The notes under the pieces are model-generated. The model was not told where the DNA came from and did no database searches. It saw nothing but the letters and a program-made list of their open reading frames with translations. The position numbers and the translations under genes were made by a program. Positions 31,271 to 38,583 of a stretch of DNA of 40,078 nt are shown in pieces; the first letter of the stretch is position 1; the number at the start of each line of letters is the position of its first letter. Origin of the DNA: a bacterium. Its GTDB lineage: Bacteria > Patescibacteriota > Minisyncoccia > Phycocordibacterales > UBA1550. The DNA lies in contig JAUSES010000004.1 in assembly GCA_030649835.1 (NCBI GenBank), positions 1 through 40,078 of the forward strand. The letters run 5' to 3'.

Positions 31271-32080
31271 TTATAAGACTAGGTTTTTAAAGAGACTTGC
31301 GACAGTGACAGGCCCTACTCCGCCAGGTACGGGAGTCATAAAAAGGGCTTTTTCTTCACATGTTGGGTCAATGTCCCCCACGAGCTTCCCCCCTTCTTGC
31401 TCACTTGTGCCCGCATCAATGAGCATAACGCTGTTTTTTACCATCTCAGGCTTTATCCCACGGGGTACACCTGTCCCAGAAATAATAATGTCTGCATTTT
31501 TTAAAAGTTTCATTTTTTCCGCCTCATTCATTTTTATATCCACAATGTCATGTGCTACATTCACTTTTTTTAACATCAAATGAACCGGGATACCGACAAG
31601 TCTCCCTTGCCCCACAATGACTATTTTTTTGTTTGCAAATGAAACATTCTGTGACTGAAGTATCTCGTACACTGCTCCCGCAACCGGAGGAACCATTCCC
31701 GTTTTTCCATCGACATACGCCTCTTTCAAGGCCGTGCTAAGCACGTCAATATCCTTATCACGGGGAATGACATCGAGAACTGCCTGTGTGTCAATCCCTT
31801 TCGGTAAAGGCAACTGCACCACAATGCCATCATAGTCTTTTTCACCCAGTGTCTCGATGATAGTGACCGCCGTTTCTGTTGTAGTAATATCTGAATGTCT
31901 TTCTATCGTGACAATAATTCCTAGCTGTTCAGCGACAAGGGATTTTATTTTCACAAACTGTTCAGTAACGGGGTTCTCGTTAAAAATCACAAAGCAAACT
32001 TTTTTTGCAGGCAGAAAAAGAAGCTCCGTAGTGAGCTTTTCTAAAAGGCTCTTTGCTATTTTATTTCCATCGATGAGCAT
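31271..32080 (-). CDS. folD: Methylenetetrahydrofolate dehydrogenase/cyclohydrolase, divergent
   Basis: 269 residues. Makes 10-formyl-THF from 5,10-methylene-THF. Lys in EQFVKIKSLVAEQLGI and Gln in VVQLPLPKGID, two of the catalytic residues, are kept, as is the Asp of KDIDV. However the usual Tyr is Phe, the KDVDGFH loop reads KDIDVLS, and the PCTPxG loop reads VPPVAGA. The NADP-binding GQGRLVGIPV and C-terminal TPVPGGVGPVTVASL are canonical. The start codon follows the cupin stop codon almost directly (TAATAATG), so it is a two-gene operon. Confidence 0.92.
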   Translation of the reverse strand: MLIDGNKIAKSLLEKLTTELLFLPAKKVCFVIFNENPVTEQFVKIKSLVAEQLGIIVTIERHSDITTTETAVTIIETLGEKDYDGIVVQLPLPKGIDTQAVLDVIPRDKDIDVLSTALKEAYVDGKTGMVPPVAGAVYEILQSQNVSFANKKIVIVGQGRLVGIPVHLMLKKVNVAHDIVDIKMNEAEKMKLLKNADIIISGTGVPRGIKPEMVKNSVMLIDAGTSEQEGGKLVGDIDPTCEEKALFMTPVPGGVGPVTVASLFKNLVL

Positions 32081-32082
32081 TA

Positions 32083-32469
32083 TTATTCTGTAGTTAACCC
32101 ATCAAAATGTTCATCCTGCTCATCTGCCTTGGTGTGGTGCACCGTCCCGTCCTTGTGTTCAGGTGGTGAGTAGAGGCTGTAGAGTTTTAGATTTTGAGTT
32201 CCGGTATTCACCACGTTGTGAAGTGTGCCCTGAGGAATTACGACCGAAAAACCATCGGTGACTACGTGTTCCACACCATCAAGAATAACCTTCCCTTCAC
32301 CCTCCTCAAAGCGTAAAAACTGATCAAGGTGATGTGTTTCCTTTCCTATCTCTTCGCCCGGAGCGAGGCTCATCAAAACGAGCTGGCTATTTCTTGCAGT
32401 ATAAAGCACGCGACGATAATCAGTATTTTCCTTCGTCGCTTTTTCTATGTTCGTGATGTATCCTTTCAT
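32083..32469 (-). CDS. Cupin-domain protein
   Basis: 128 residues. A single cupin barrel: GKETHHLDQFLRFEEGEGKVILDG (metal-binding His, His and Glu) and VVIPQGTLHNVVNTG with the last His; the C-terminus YSPPEHKDGTVHHTKADEQ is highly conserved in small cupins of many bacteria. Substrate unknown. TACAAT ends 6 nt before the ATG. First gene of the cupin-folD transcript. Confidence 0.9.
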   Translation of the reverse strand: MKGYITNIEKATKENTDYRRVLYTARNSQLVLMSLAPGEEIGKETHHLDQFLRFEEGEGKVILDGVEHVVTDGFSVVIPQGTLHNVVNTGTQNLKLYSLYSPPEHKDGTVHHTKADEQDEHFDGLTTE

Positions 32470-32475
32470 CTAACT

Positions 32476-32481
32476 ATTGTA
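32476..32481 (-). promoter_or_regulatory. -10 box of cupin-folD, leaderless spacing
   Basis: TACAAT ends 6 nt before the ATG. Confidence 0.55.
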
Positions 32482-32501
32482 CCATAAATTTTGCTTAGCT
32501 A

Positions 32502-32538
32502 TATAGGTCTCTGTGGCATAGACCACAGGGACCCATAT
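32502..32538. terminator. Hairpin downstream of dinB
   Basis: GGTCTCTGTGG and CCACAGGGACC pair with one wobble around a 6-nt loop, extended by TATA pairs. It sits between dinB and the cupin promoter; a U-tract is weak. Confidence 0.5.
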
Positions 32539-32539
32539 A

Positions 32540-32607
32540 AGCTCCTCGGCTCGGGAATAAGGAAGATTACTTTCCTATTTCTCTCGCACTACGTCGCTTA
32601 TAGGAAC
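32540..32607 (+). repeat. Dispersed repeat family 2, copy B
   Basis: Begins AGCTCCTCGGCTCGGG and contains ATTTCTCTCG and CTACGTCGCT; homologous along its length to 6289-6357. The right end overlaps the last codons of dinB. Confidence 0.75.
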
Positions 32608-33842
32608 AAAAGGTCGCGGTCCAGATCATCTGAATCAGTACCACCTCGCTTATGCTCAAGTGCGTTTTGACTTGAGGCGAGATAGACAATACGTTTTCCA
32701 AATTTCACCTGTAGGGCATCTATTTGTTTGTGTATCATGTCAAACCTATCCGCTTTTATAGTACCGCCAAATAAATCTTTTTGTGATGAATAGTTTCGAA
32801 GCAGGTCTACTAGAACTATCCCCGAAGTGCGATACAAAACTCCCCGCGCGTAGATTTTGTTAAAGTGCTCGTGCGCAAGCGAAACAAGGACTTCAGGAGA
32901 GCTTGATGGCACAGGGAGTGTAATTGTGTGACTCGAAATTTTAAAATCCTGACCCTTGAGAAATATGGTAAGTTTTTTGGGAACCAAGTTGTAGTGACGC
33001 GCCTTTGTGCACGCATCTTCTATGTGCCTTGAGAGCTGTGACCACAGAAAATTTTTATCGTTTGTTGTGGGGTGAAATGTTCTCGTTTTTTGTATTGATG
33101 AGTAGCTGGCTTTCGCTTCTGTGTCTACGTTGAGAAGCGAGGCTCCATGGAGCTCATGCCAAATAGTTTCGTAGGGTTTGGAAAGGCACGTGGTGACCCA
33201 CGCCAAATCCTTTGATGCAAAGTCAAATGCTGTCTGAACTCCGCGTCTCTGTAAAACTTCTGCCGTGCGCGGGCCTATCCCCCACACTTTTCCGACAGGA
33301 ACCTTTTTAAGAAATTCGCTCGCGGTGGCGATCTCTATCAATGTTAGGCCGTTTGGCTTCTGCCAGTTCGACGCGACTTTTGCCAAAACTTTTGTCGGCG
33401 CAAGCCCCACAGACACCGAGATGCCGAGCTCATCTCTGATGACATTCTTAATCTCCTGTGCAATTTCTAGATAACTTTTTTTGAGTGTACGATCGAGCCC
33501 CGTAAAATCGGCAAAGCATTCATCTATACTGTACTCCTCCACTCCGTATGCGTATCGATTTACAATCTCAAACATAAGACTAGAGTAGTGCACGTAAGAC
33601 TGATAGTCCCCGGGCAAAATAATTACCGATGGGAATTCTTTTTTCACTCTAAATATCGGCATACCACGCACAACCCCGAGAGCTTTCGCTTCGTATGAAA
33701 GTGCAGAGACGATTCCACGTTCCTCCCCAGTCACCACCGGCAACCCCTTGAGCTTTGGATTCTTCGCCACTTCCACACCCACAAAAAACGCATCTCCATC
33801 AATGTGAAAAATTACCTTTTCTTTTGGGGCTAAACTGCTCAT
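32598..33842 (-). CDS. dinB: DNA polymerase IV (Y-family translesion polymerase)
   Basis: 414 residues from the ATG at 33842; the upstream ATG at 33851 overlaps the -10 box. Palm residues are visible in IFHIDGDAFFVGVE and YSIDECFADF, with the SYEAKALGVVRGMP finger segment, the helix-hairpin-helix GIGPRTAEVLQRRGV and the little-finger domain ending before an HKRGGTDSDD tail. It copies past damaged bases. TATAAT lies 7 nt before the ATG. No LexA box is obvious by eye. Confidence 0.95.
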   Translation of the reverse strand: MSSLAPKEKVIFHIDGDAFFVGVEVAKNPKLKGLPVVTGEERGIVSALSYEAKALGVVRGMPIFRVKKEFPSVIILPGDYQSYVHYSSLMFEIVNRYAYGVEEYSIDECFADFTGLDRTLKKSYLEIAQEIKNVIRDELGISVSVGLAPTKVLAKVASNWQKPNGLTLIEIATASEFLKKVPVGKVWGIGPRTAEVLQRRGVQTAFDFASKDLAWVTTCLSKPYETIWHELHGASLLNVDTEAKASYSSIQKTRTFHPTTNDKNFLWSQLSRHIEDACTKARHYNLVPKKLTIFLKGQDFKISSHTITLPVPSSSPEVLVSLAHEHFNKIYARGVLYRTSGIVLVDLLRNYSSQKDLFGGTIKADRFDMIHKQIDALQVKFGKRIVYLASSQNALEHKRGGTDSDDLDRDLLFL

Positions 33843-33849
33843 TAGTCTC

Positions 33850-33855
33850 ATTATA
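33850..33855 (-). promoter_or_regulatory. -10 box of dinB, leaderless spacing
   Basis: TATAAT ends 7 nt before the ATG at 33842. Confidence 0.6.
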
Positions 33856-33923
33856 CCAAATCTCAAACTTTGAGTTTGGGACGAAGTTGGAACTTTTTTG
33901 AAAGAAGATTCACTTATTAATCC

Positions 33924-34409
33924 TTATTTTATGTCGTAGTTAATACCGCTAAGGTAGGCTGCAATATCTGGAGTCACTTGAACAACATCAATTGGGGCAA
34001 CTGGCTCATATGCTACTATTTCCTTACTATTTTTATCATCAACTTTCCTAAATTTTTCTCCTGGTAAGACATGAATATACCCAGGTGTGAATGTTACGTT
34101 TTCGCCCCCGACGCTCATTTCATCTTCGTTTGTTGAATTATAAAAAGCCCTCCAGCCATTTTTATCAGCATCTTTTTTGGCAAATAAAGCCATGAAAATT
34201 GATATGCGAATGTCATCAGTCGCATAAACGGCATTGAGATTTCCGGATTTTCTGTCATGGTTATCATCTTGTGCTTGCCTTGGTTCCAATACCTCAATTT
34301 TATTTTTTGAACCATGCAATAAGAATCCTTGCGAAACATAACCTTCAAGTTTCTGAAGAGTTATTTTCATGTCTAGACTTTCAAAAGATGTATTATCAAA
34401 TTTCTCCAT
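33924..34409 (-). CDS. Hypothetical protein, possible ADP-ribosyltransferase-like fold
   Basis: 161 residues. GFLLHGSKNKIEVLEPRQA is followed 20 residues later by LNAVYATDDIRISIFMALFAKK, a spacing and character (HGS... and YATDD... motifs) reminiscent of ADP-ribosyltransferase-type domains such as those of KptA and some toxins. The remainder is beta-rich (YIHVLPGEKF, VAYEPVAPIDVVQVTP). No HYE or R-S-E triad can be assigned with certainty, so function is open. TATAAT ends 6 nt before the ATG, and tRNA-Gln lies just upstream. Confidence 0.6.
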   Translation of the reverse strand: MEKFDNTSFESLDMKITLQKLEGYVSQGFLLHGSKNKIEVLEPRQAQDDNHDRKSGNLNAVYATDDIRISIFMALFAKKDADKNGWRAFYNSTNEDEMSVGGENVTFTPGYIHVLPGEKFRKVDDKNSKEIVAYEPVAPIDVVQVTPDIAAYLSGINYDIK

Positions 34410-34415
34410 TTCCTT

Positions 34416-34421
34416 ATTATA
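34416..34421 (-). promoter_or_regulatory. -10 box of the 33924 gene, leaderless spacing
   Basis: TATAAT ends 6 nt before the ATG; the intervening AAGGAA could also resemble a ribosome site. Confidence 0.5.
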
Positions 34422-34432
34422 CCAAATTTTGC

Positions 34433-34501
34433 TGGGGGACTAGGAATCGAACCTAAATTCTCGACTTCAAAGGTCGGTGTCCTACCATTAGACGATCCCC
34501 C
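34433..34501 (-). tRNA. tRNA-Gln (anticodon TTG)
   Basis: 69 nt. Acceptor GGGGGAT pairs with GTCCCCC (one G-U), the D-arm region ATCGTCTAATGGTAGGAC is typical of Gln, the anticodon loop CTTTGAA gives TTG on a CGAC/GTCG stem, and the T-arm is TTAGG/CCTAG around TTCGATT. The discriminator is A followed by GCA, so CCA is not encoded. Confidence 0.9.
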
Positions 34502-34558
34502 AATATTCTATTTAATCATACACATTAACACGCACGAATCTTATCACACTATCCCCTT

Positions 34559-35254
34559 TTAGTCATTTTGGCATTGCAATGACTCGGTAATGCCGTTTAC
34601 CCACCCAGAGATGGCCCTAACTAGCCCCGAGCTTCGGCGGACCTTAATTCTAACTAAACCAAAATAATGTTCTCCAGTATTTTTTCTATTTGTTGACACT
34701 TTATTCCTCTTAAAATACACCTTATTCAATCTATCTTGAGTCACCATAAGATTTTTTGACCAATATTCAACGACTTCCTTGATTCTGCCATCACTCGTTT
34801 CATGAAGATAAATCTGAAAATGAATTCTTCCATCTTCAATACTGCACGAATCCCTAAGCCACGAAAGAAAAGTTATAAGCATTTTGGGGTCAGAGTTTGT
34901 GAACTGAATCCCAGACCCTGGGGCATCTTCTTTTTCTTTTGTACCTTCGGCCCAATAAAGAACAGTTCCGACTAGAAATAACTCCCGCTTAGAAATTACA
35001 CCTATCTGTTTTTCTGATTTATTAAGAATTTCTGATGTAATGTGTTTTCGCGCAGCCTTACGAGAAGCTCCTCCTCGTTTCCCTGCAGCGAGTTTCTTTG
35101 CAGTAAGTCTCTGTTGTTGTGGCTTCGATAAATTCACAGAACGCAACCATATTGAAAGCGTAGATTTTGCGACAGGTACGACTTCAAGAATTTCCGAATA
35201 GGACATTCCTTCCTTACGCAATTTTATAGCTTTTATTTTTTGTGTTGGTAACAT
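34559..35254 (-). CDS. Helix-turn-helix protein with LAGLIDADG-like C-terminal region
   Basis: 231 residues from the ATG at 35254. The N-terminus has a Homeodomain-like HTH (IKLRKEGMSYSEILEVVPVAKSTLSIWLRSV), a basic linker (KKLAAGKRGGASRKAARK), then LFLVGTVLYWAEGTKEKE and IQFTNSDPKMLITFLSWLRD, which resemble homing-endonuclease/WhiA-type domains, ending VRAISGWVNGI. Such proteins recur in Parcubacteria, but no DNA-cleavage residues are evident; a regulator or a domesticated homing enzyme is possible. A 12-bp inverted repeat covers its leader. Confidence 0.7.
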   Translation of the reverse strand: MLPTQKIKAIKLRKEGMSYSEILEVVPVAKSTLSIWLRSVNLSKPQQQRLTAKKLAAGKRGGASRKAARKHITSEILNKSEKQIGVISKRELFLVGTVLYWAEGTKEKEDAPGSGIQFTNSDPKMLITFLSWLRDSCSIEDGRIHFQIYLHETSDGRIKEVVEYWSKNLMVTQDRLNKVYFKRNKVSTNRKNTGEHYFGLVRIKVRRSSGLVRAISGWVNGITESLQCQND

Positions 35255-35301
35255 ATTGAACAAGGGTCTTACTTTTTAAGTATATACTGCCCTTGTTCAA
35301 T
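35255..35301. promoter_or_regulatory. Operator-like inverted repeat around the promoter of the HTH gene
   Basis: ATTGAACAAGGG and CCCTTGTTCAAT form perfect 12-bp arms separated by 23 nt; the -10 box TATACT (35279-35284) lies between them, and the proximal arm touches the start codon. Confidence 0.7.
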
Positions 35302-35310
35302 TAGCAATGC

Positions 35311-36345
35311 CTACTTCCCTGCTATACGAAGTAGTGCCAACTCTAATGCGAGCCCTGGAACCACCGCCACGCGCACGCTTTCGTAAGCGCGAAGGACTTC
35401 TGCAAGTTCTTTTGACGTGATGGTCTGGATGGAATTTTTAGCGAGGTCAGCAATAAGTGCCATATCTTCTGTGGAAAAATCATTTGCCATTTCTTTGTGA
35501 GAATTTGGTACGAAGCGGAACATCATCACTGCGCGCATTTTGCGAAGCAGGAGGTCAAGAAATACCCGCTCCTCTACTCCCCTCTCCATTGCACTATGAA
35601 GAGAAGACAATCCTCCTTCGATGTCTCTTTTTGCTATGGATTGGAGAAATGAATTTACGAGCCGACTGTCTGGTGCTCCTGTTACTTTCTCTACTTCTTG
35701 TTGCGAAATCTTTTTATCTGATGAAGACGCAATAACTTTCTGTAAAATGCCGAGTGTGTCACGAAACGAGCCGTCACCAAGGAGCGCAATAAGGTCGGCA
35801 GACGCGGGCTCGAGTGTATACCCTTCTTTTTTGCTCACCGCTTCAACATGTATTTTTAGTGTTGCCTGAGATGGTTTTTCAAAACGAAAACTCTGACAGC
35901 GCGAAACTATAGTTTCTGGAATTTTATTTTCATCGGTGGTAGCGAGAATGAACACGACGTGCTTTGGAGGTTCCTCCAGTGTTTTCAAAAGCGCGTTGAA
36001 TCCACTTTTCGACATCATGTGAGCTTCGTCGATAATATACACTTTGTATTTTGAATGAAGTGGGACTGTATGCACGGCATCACGGAGTGCTCGTACGTCT
36101 TCAACTAAACCATTTGATGCAGCGTCTATTTCATAAATGTCATCATCATGAGAGCCTATAGCGCGAGCGAGGATACGCGCGATGGAAGTCTTACCAGTAC
36201 CGCGTGAGCCACAAAAAAGGTAAGCATGGGAGATTGAGCCACTCTTTATTGCTCCATGAAGAGCCTTGATAATTTGTTCCTGTCCTATTACCTCATCAAA
36301 GGTTTTTGGACGGTATTTGGTATAGAGTGCTAGATTTGATGACAT
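35311..36345 (-). CDS. dnaX: DNA polymerase III subunit gamma/tau, short form without zinc module
   Basis: 344 residues from the ATG at 36345. The clamp-loader AAA+ domain has YTKYRPKTFDEVIGQEQ, Walker A GSRGTGKTS, DEAHMMSKSGFNALLKTLEEPP, LATTDENKIPETIVSRCQ and sensor 2 GDGSFRDTLGIL; domain III follows. The Cys4 zinc module that normally sits between ILARAI and EIDAASN is absent (ILARAIGSHDDDIYEIDAASNG). There is no tau-type C-terminal extension, so only a gamma-like protein is made. TATTCT lies 7 nt before the ATG. Confidence 0.94.
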   Translation of the reverse strand: MSSNLALYTKYRPKTFDEVIGQEQIIKALHGAIKSGSISHAYLFCGSRGTGKTSIARILARAIGSHDDDIYEIDAASNGLVEDVRALRDAVHTVPLHSKYKVYIIDEAHMMSKSGFNALLKTLEEPPKHVVFILATTDENKIPETIVSRCQSFRFEKPSQATLKIHVEAVSKKEGYTLEPASADLIALLGDGSFRDTLGILQKVIASSSDKKISQQEVEKVTGAPDSRLVNSFLQSIAKRDIEGGLSSLHSAMERGVEERVFLDLLLRKMRAVMMFRFVPNSHKEMANDFSTEDMALIADLAKNSIQTITSKELAEVLRAYESVRVAVVPGLALELALLRIAGK

Positions 36346-36352
36346 AGTGGGT

Positions 36353-36358
36353 AGAATA
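36353..36358 (-). promoter_or_regulatory. -10-like box of dnaX
   Basis: TATTCT ends 7 nt before the ATG. Confidence 0.45.
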
Positions 36359-36406
36359 TTGAATTTAGAATATGGAATCAAAATTCATTAACCTCCATTA
36401 TATCAT

Positions 36407-36433
36407 AAAGAAAAAACCCCGCGAAGTGCGGGG
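36407..36433 (-). terminator. Terminator upstream of dnaX
   Basis: On the minus strand a GC stem CCCCGC / GCGGGG with a short loop is followed by a TTTTTTCTTT tract; it closes the 36458 gene. Confidence 0.9.
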
Positions 36434-36457
36434 CTGAACCATGGAGCGCGAGGATTT

Positions 36458-36634
36458 TTAATCCCCGCCTTTCATGAGGAACTCTGGCTGATACTTAAAA
36501 ACAGCATCATGCGCCATTTGCGAAATCCTCTTGCTAGTAAGAGGATTTGGAGCGGTCTCTTCTACGAGCGGGCCATTATAGGAAGGCATGTCTGCCCGCA
36601 TTTCGTTTGTGGGTAAAACTATTCCTGTTTTCAT
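36458..36634 (-). CDS. Small hypothetical protein (58 aa)
   Basis: From the ATG at 36634, where GGAG stands six bases upstream (the tracked start is further up and lacks a site). MKTGIVLPTNEMRADMPSYN then PLTSKRISQMAHDAVFKYQPEF and a Gly/Asp tail. It lies between dusB and dnaX with a strong terminator behind it. No family is recognised. Confidence 0.6.
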   Translation of the reverse strand: MKTGIVLPTNEMRADMPSYNGPLVEETAPNPLTSKRISQMAHDAVFKYQPEFLMKGGD

Positions 36635-36698
36635 TACTAACTCCTCTCTTATTGAAATATCTATAAAAAGAGTAGCACGAATAGTCACGTCTGCAAAA

Positions 36699-37697
36699 TT
36701 ATTTTGTCTTCAAAAACTCCCGTGCGATACGCTCCACTTCATCTGCATTTTTGGCATCCATCATATGCACGCGGAGTTCTTTTGCGCCGTCAAAACCGTT
36801 TACGTATGCTTTGTAGTGTTTTTTCATTATTGCAAAATTTTTAATATCGCCTAAAAGTTTTTCAAAAAGATGTGTGTGTTCAATGAGAATTTCAAATTTT
36901 TCTGAAAGTGATGGCGGTGCTTTGCGTGTGCGGTCAAAAAGCCACGGCGTGCCAAACATTGCACACCCGAGCATCACCCCATCGGCACCAGTTGCGCGAG
37001 CCTTCCCGCCTGCATCAGCAAGGTCTCTCACGTCACCATTACCAATAATGAGCGTGCCAGTTCCCTCTGCGAGCTTCACTGCGCGCGCCACTTCTTCCCA
37101 CCGCGCTGGCACAAGGGAGAGTTCCTTGCGTGTGCGCGCGTGTACCGTAATTGCTGCGGGTTTTGTTTCCAAAATCGCGCCGAGCCATTGTTCTAAATTT
37201 TCTTTGTTGTACCCAATACGTGTTTTTACAGAGACAGGTAGCCCACCCGCGCCAGCTATGGTTGCCCGTATCACTTCCTGCGCATGTTTTATCTCCTTCA
37301 TATGCGCTGCGCCTGCTCCCTGCTTCTCAATACTTTTGTCAGGACAACCCATATTGATATCAATACCGTCAAAACCGAGCTTCTTACAGAGCTCGGCTGT
37401 CTTTTTCATGTTCTCTGGATTTGCACCAAAAATCTGCGCAACGATAGGATGCTCACGGTCACTGAAGGCGAGGTCTCGCTTCAACACTTCGCGCCCTGCG
37501 CTACAGAGACCATCAGCAGACACAAACTCTGTCCAAAATACATCTGGTCCACCACCACTCTCGCCGTGGCGACTATACTTTGCAATCATCTGCCGAAAGG
37601 CAGCGTCGGTTACATCCGCCATTGGCGCAGCAACAAAAAACGGCTTTGGTAAATCCGCCCAAAATCCCATGATTGGTTTTTGTAAGTCATTATTCAT
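36699..37697 (-). CDS. dus: tRNA-dihydrouridine synthase
   Basis: 332 residues from the ATG at 37697; the tracked start adds nine residues in the upstream promoter. FMN barrel: FFVAAPMADVTDAAFRQMI, the catalytic Cys in NMGCPDKSIEKQGAGA, VSVKTRIGYNKENLEQW, ITVHARTRKELS, IGNGDVRDL and GCAMFGTPWLF. Reduces specific uridines of tRNA to dihydrouridine. Assignment to DusA, B or C is not possible by eye. TAGAGT lies 7 nt before the ATG. Confidence 0.95.
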   Translation of the reverse strand: MNNDLQKPIMGFWADLPKPFFVAAPMADVTDAAFRQMIAKYSRHGESGGGPDVFWTEFVSADGLCSAGREVLKRDLAFSDREHPIVAQIFGANPENMKKTAELCKKLGFDGIDINMGCPDKSIEKQGAGAAHMKEIKHAQEVIRATIAGAGGLPVSVKTRIGYNKENLEQWLGAILETKPAAITVHARTRKELSLVPARWEEVARAVKLAEGTGTLIIGNGDVRDLADAGGKARATGADGVMLGCAMFGTPWLFDRTRKAPPSLSEKFEILIEHTHLFEKLLGDIKNFAIMKKHYKAYVNGFDGAKELRVHMMDAKNADEVERIAREFLKTK

Positions 37698-37704
37698 AAA
37701 ATGC

Positions 37705-37710
37705 ACTCTA
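37705..37710 (-). promoter_or_regulatory. -10-like box of dus
   Basis: TAGAGT ends 7 nt before the ATG. Confidence 0.4.
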
Positions 37711-37720
37711 GCACAATTTC

Positions 37721-38566
37721 TCAATTTTCAAATCCAAAAATTACTTTATTGCCAAAACGCATATCTATATAAAGGAGCTTCTTTTTTGGTGAAATGTTGT
37801 CAGGAAACTGCGTGGGGATGGCAGTGACCAACCTTTTTAATAATACCTCCGGGCTTACCTGATCCTTAAATCGAATGCTCACATCTGCTAGATAAGGATA
37901 TTTTGCGCTTGAGCGAAGGGTAATTTCTGCTTCTTCCTCTGGCTTTATTTCAACACGATACGAGTCACCAATACTTTCACGAAGAAGTGAAACAAAATTT
38001 TTCGCTGTTGCAAATCGCTCATACGGAAGTGAAGCCCGCAGTGGCTCCCCCTCATTTCTTTCTACAAGTGTTCCATAAAACTCCACATAAACACCTCTTG
38101 AAAAAATCGGGGCCTGATCAAAGACAAATCCATCTTCATCAATAAACCAGCATTTTTTTTCTGACTGTTCGCCGTTACACCAGAGTGCGTAGGGAGCACG
38201 TTCTTTCACGGTGACCATGACTGCATGATTGTCAGTGCGAGAAACTGAAATGCTCTTAATGCGTGGAAATGTTGCGAGAAGCATTCTTTCTATGTCTTTT
38301 TTCGGATAGATATAACTATTATCATGCGCATACAAAAAAAAGTAACTCCCCTCGAGCTTCTGCCTCACCAACGAGCGTACAATATCCTCCTCGACGGCCT
38401 TTGCTCCAGAAATATCCACACGTTCTATGCGCCACTTTTCATTATGTGAAATACCTCCACCAGTTACAAAAAATATGAATGAAAGGAGAATAATAATCAC
38501 TACCCTACCAAACCAGACGCCGTATTGTTCCTGAGTGCGCGCAAATATATTTGCCAATAGGGACAT
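37721..38566 (-). CDS. ftsQ: FtsQ/DivIB-type cell-division protein
   Basis: 281 residues. A short cytosolic tail, one membrane helix (VVIIILLSFIFFVTGGG) and an extracytoplasmic POTRA domain: RIERVDISGAKAVEEDIVRSLV and FPRIKSISVSRTDNHAVMVTVKERAPYALW, then a beta region. It links septal wall synthesis proteins at mid-cell. It begins 17 bp after serS on the same strand but has its own TATACT 6 nt before the ATG. Two Cys lie in NGEQSEKKCW. Confidence 0.85.
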   Translation of the reverse strand: MSLLANIFARTQEQYGVWFGRVVIIILLSFIFFVTGGGISHNEKWRIERVDISGAKAVEEDIVRSLVRQKLEGSYFFLYAHDNSYIYPKKDIERMLLATFPRIKSISVSRTDNHAVMVTVKERAPYALWCNGEQSEKKCWFIDEDGFVFDQAPIFSRGVYVEFYGTLVERNEGEPLRASLPYERFATAKNFVSLLRESIGDSYRVEIKPEEEAEITLRSSAKYPYLADVSIRFKDQVSPEVLLKRLVTAIPTQFPDNISPKKKLLYIDMRFGNKVIFGFEN

Positions 38567-38572
38567 AGTTAA

Positions 38573-38578
38573 AGTATA
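38573..38578 (-). promoter_or_regulatory. -10 box of ftsQ, leaderless spacing
   Basis: TATACT ends 6 nt before the ATG, in the 17-bp gap after serS and partly beyond it. Confidence 0.6.
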
Positions 38579-38583
38579 CCATC

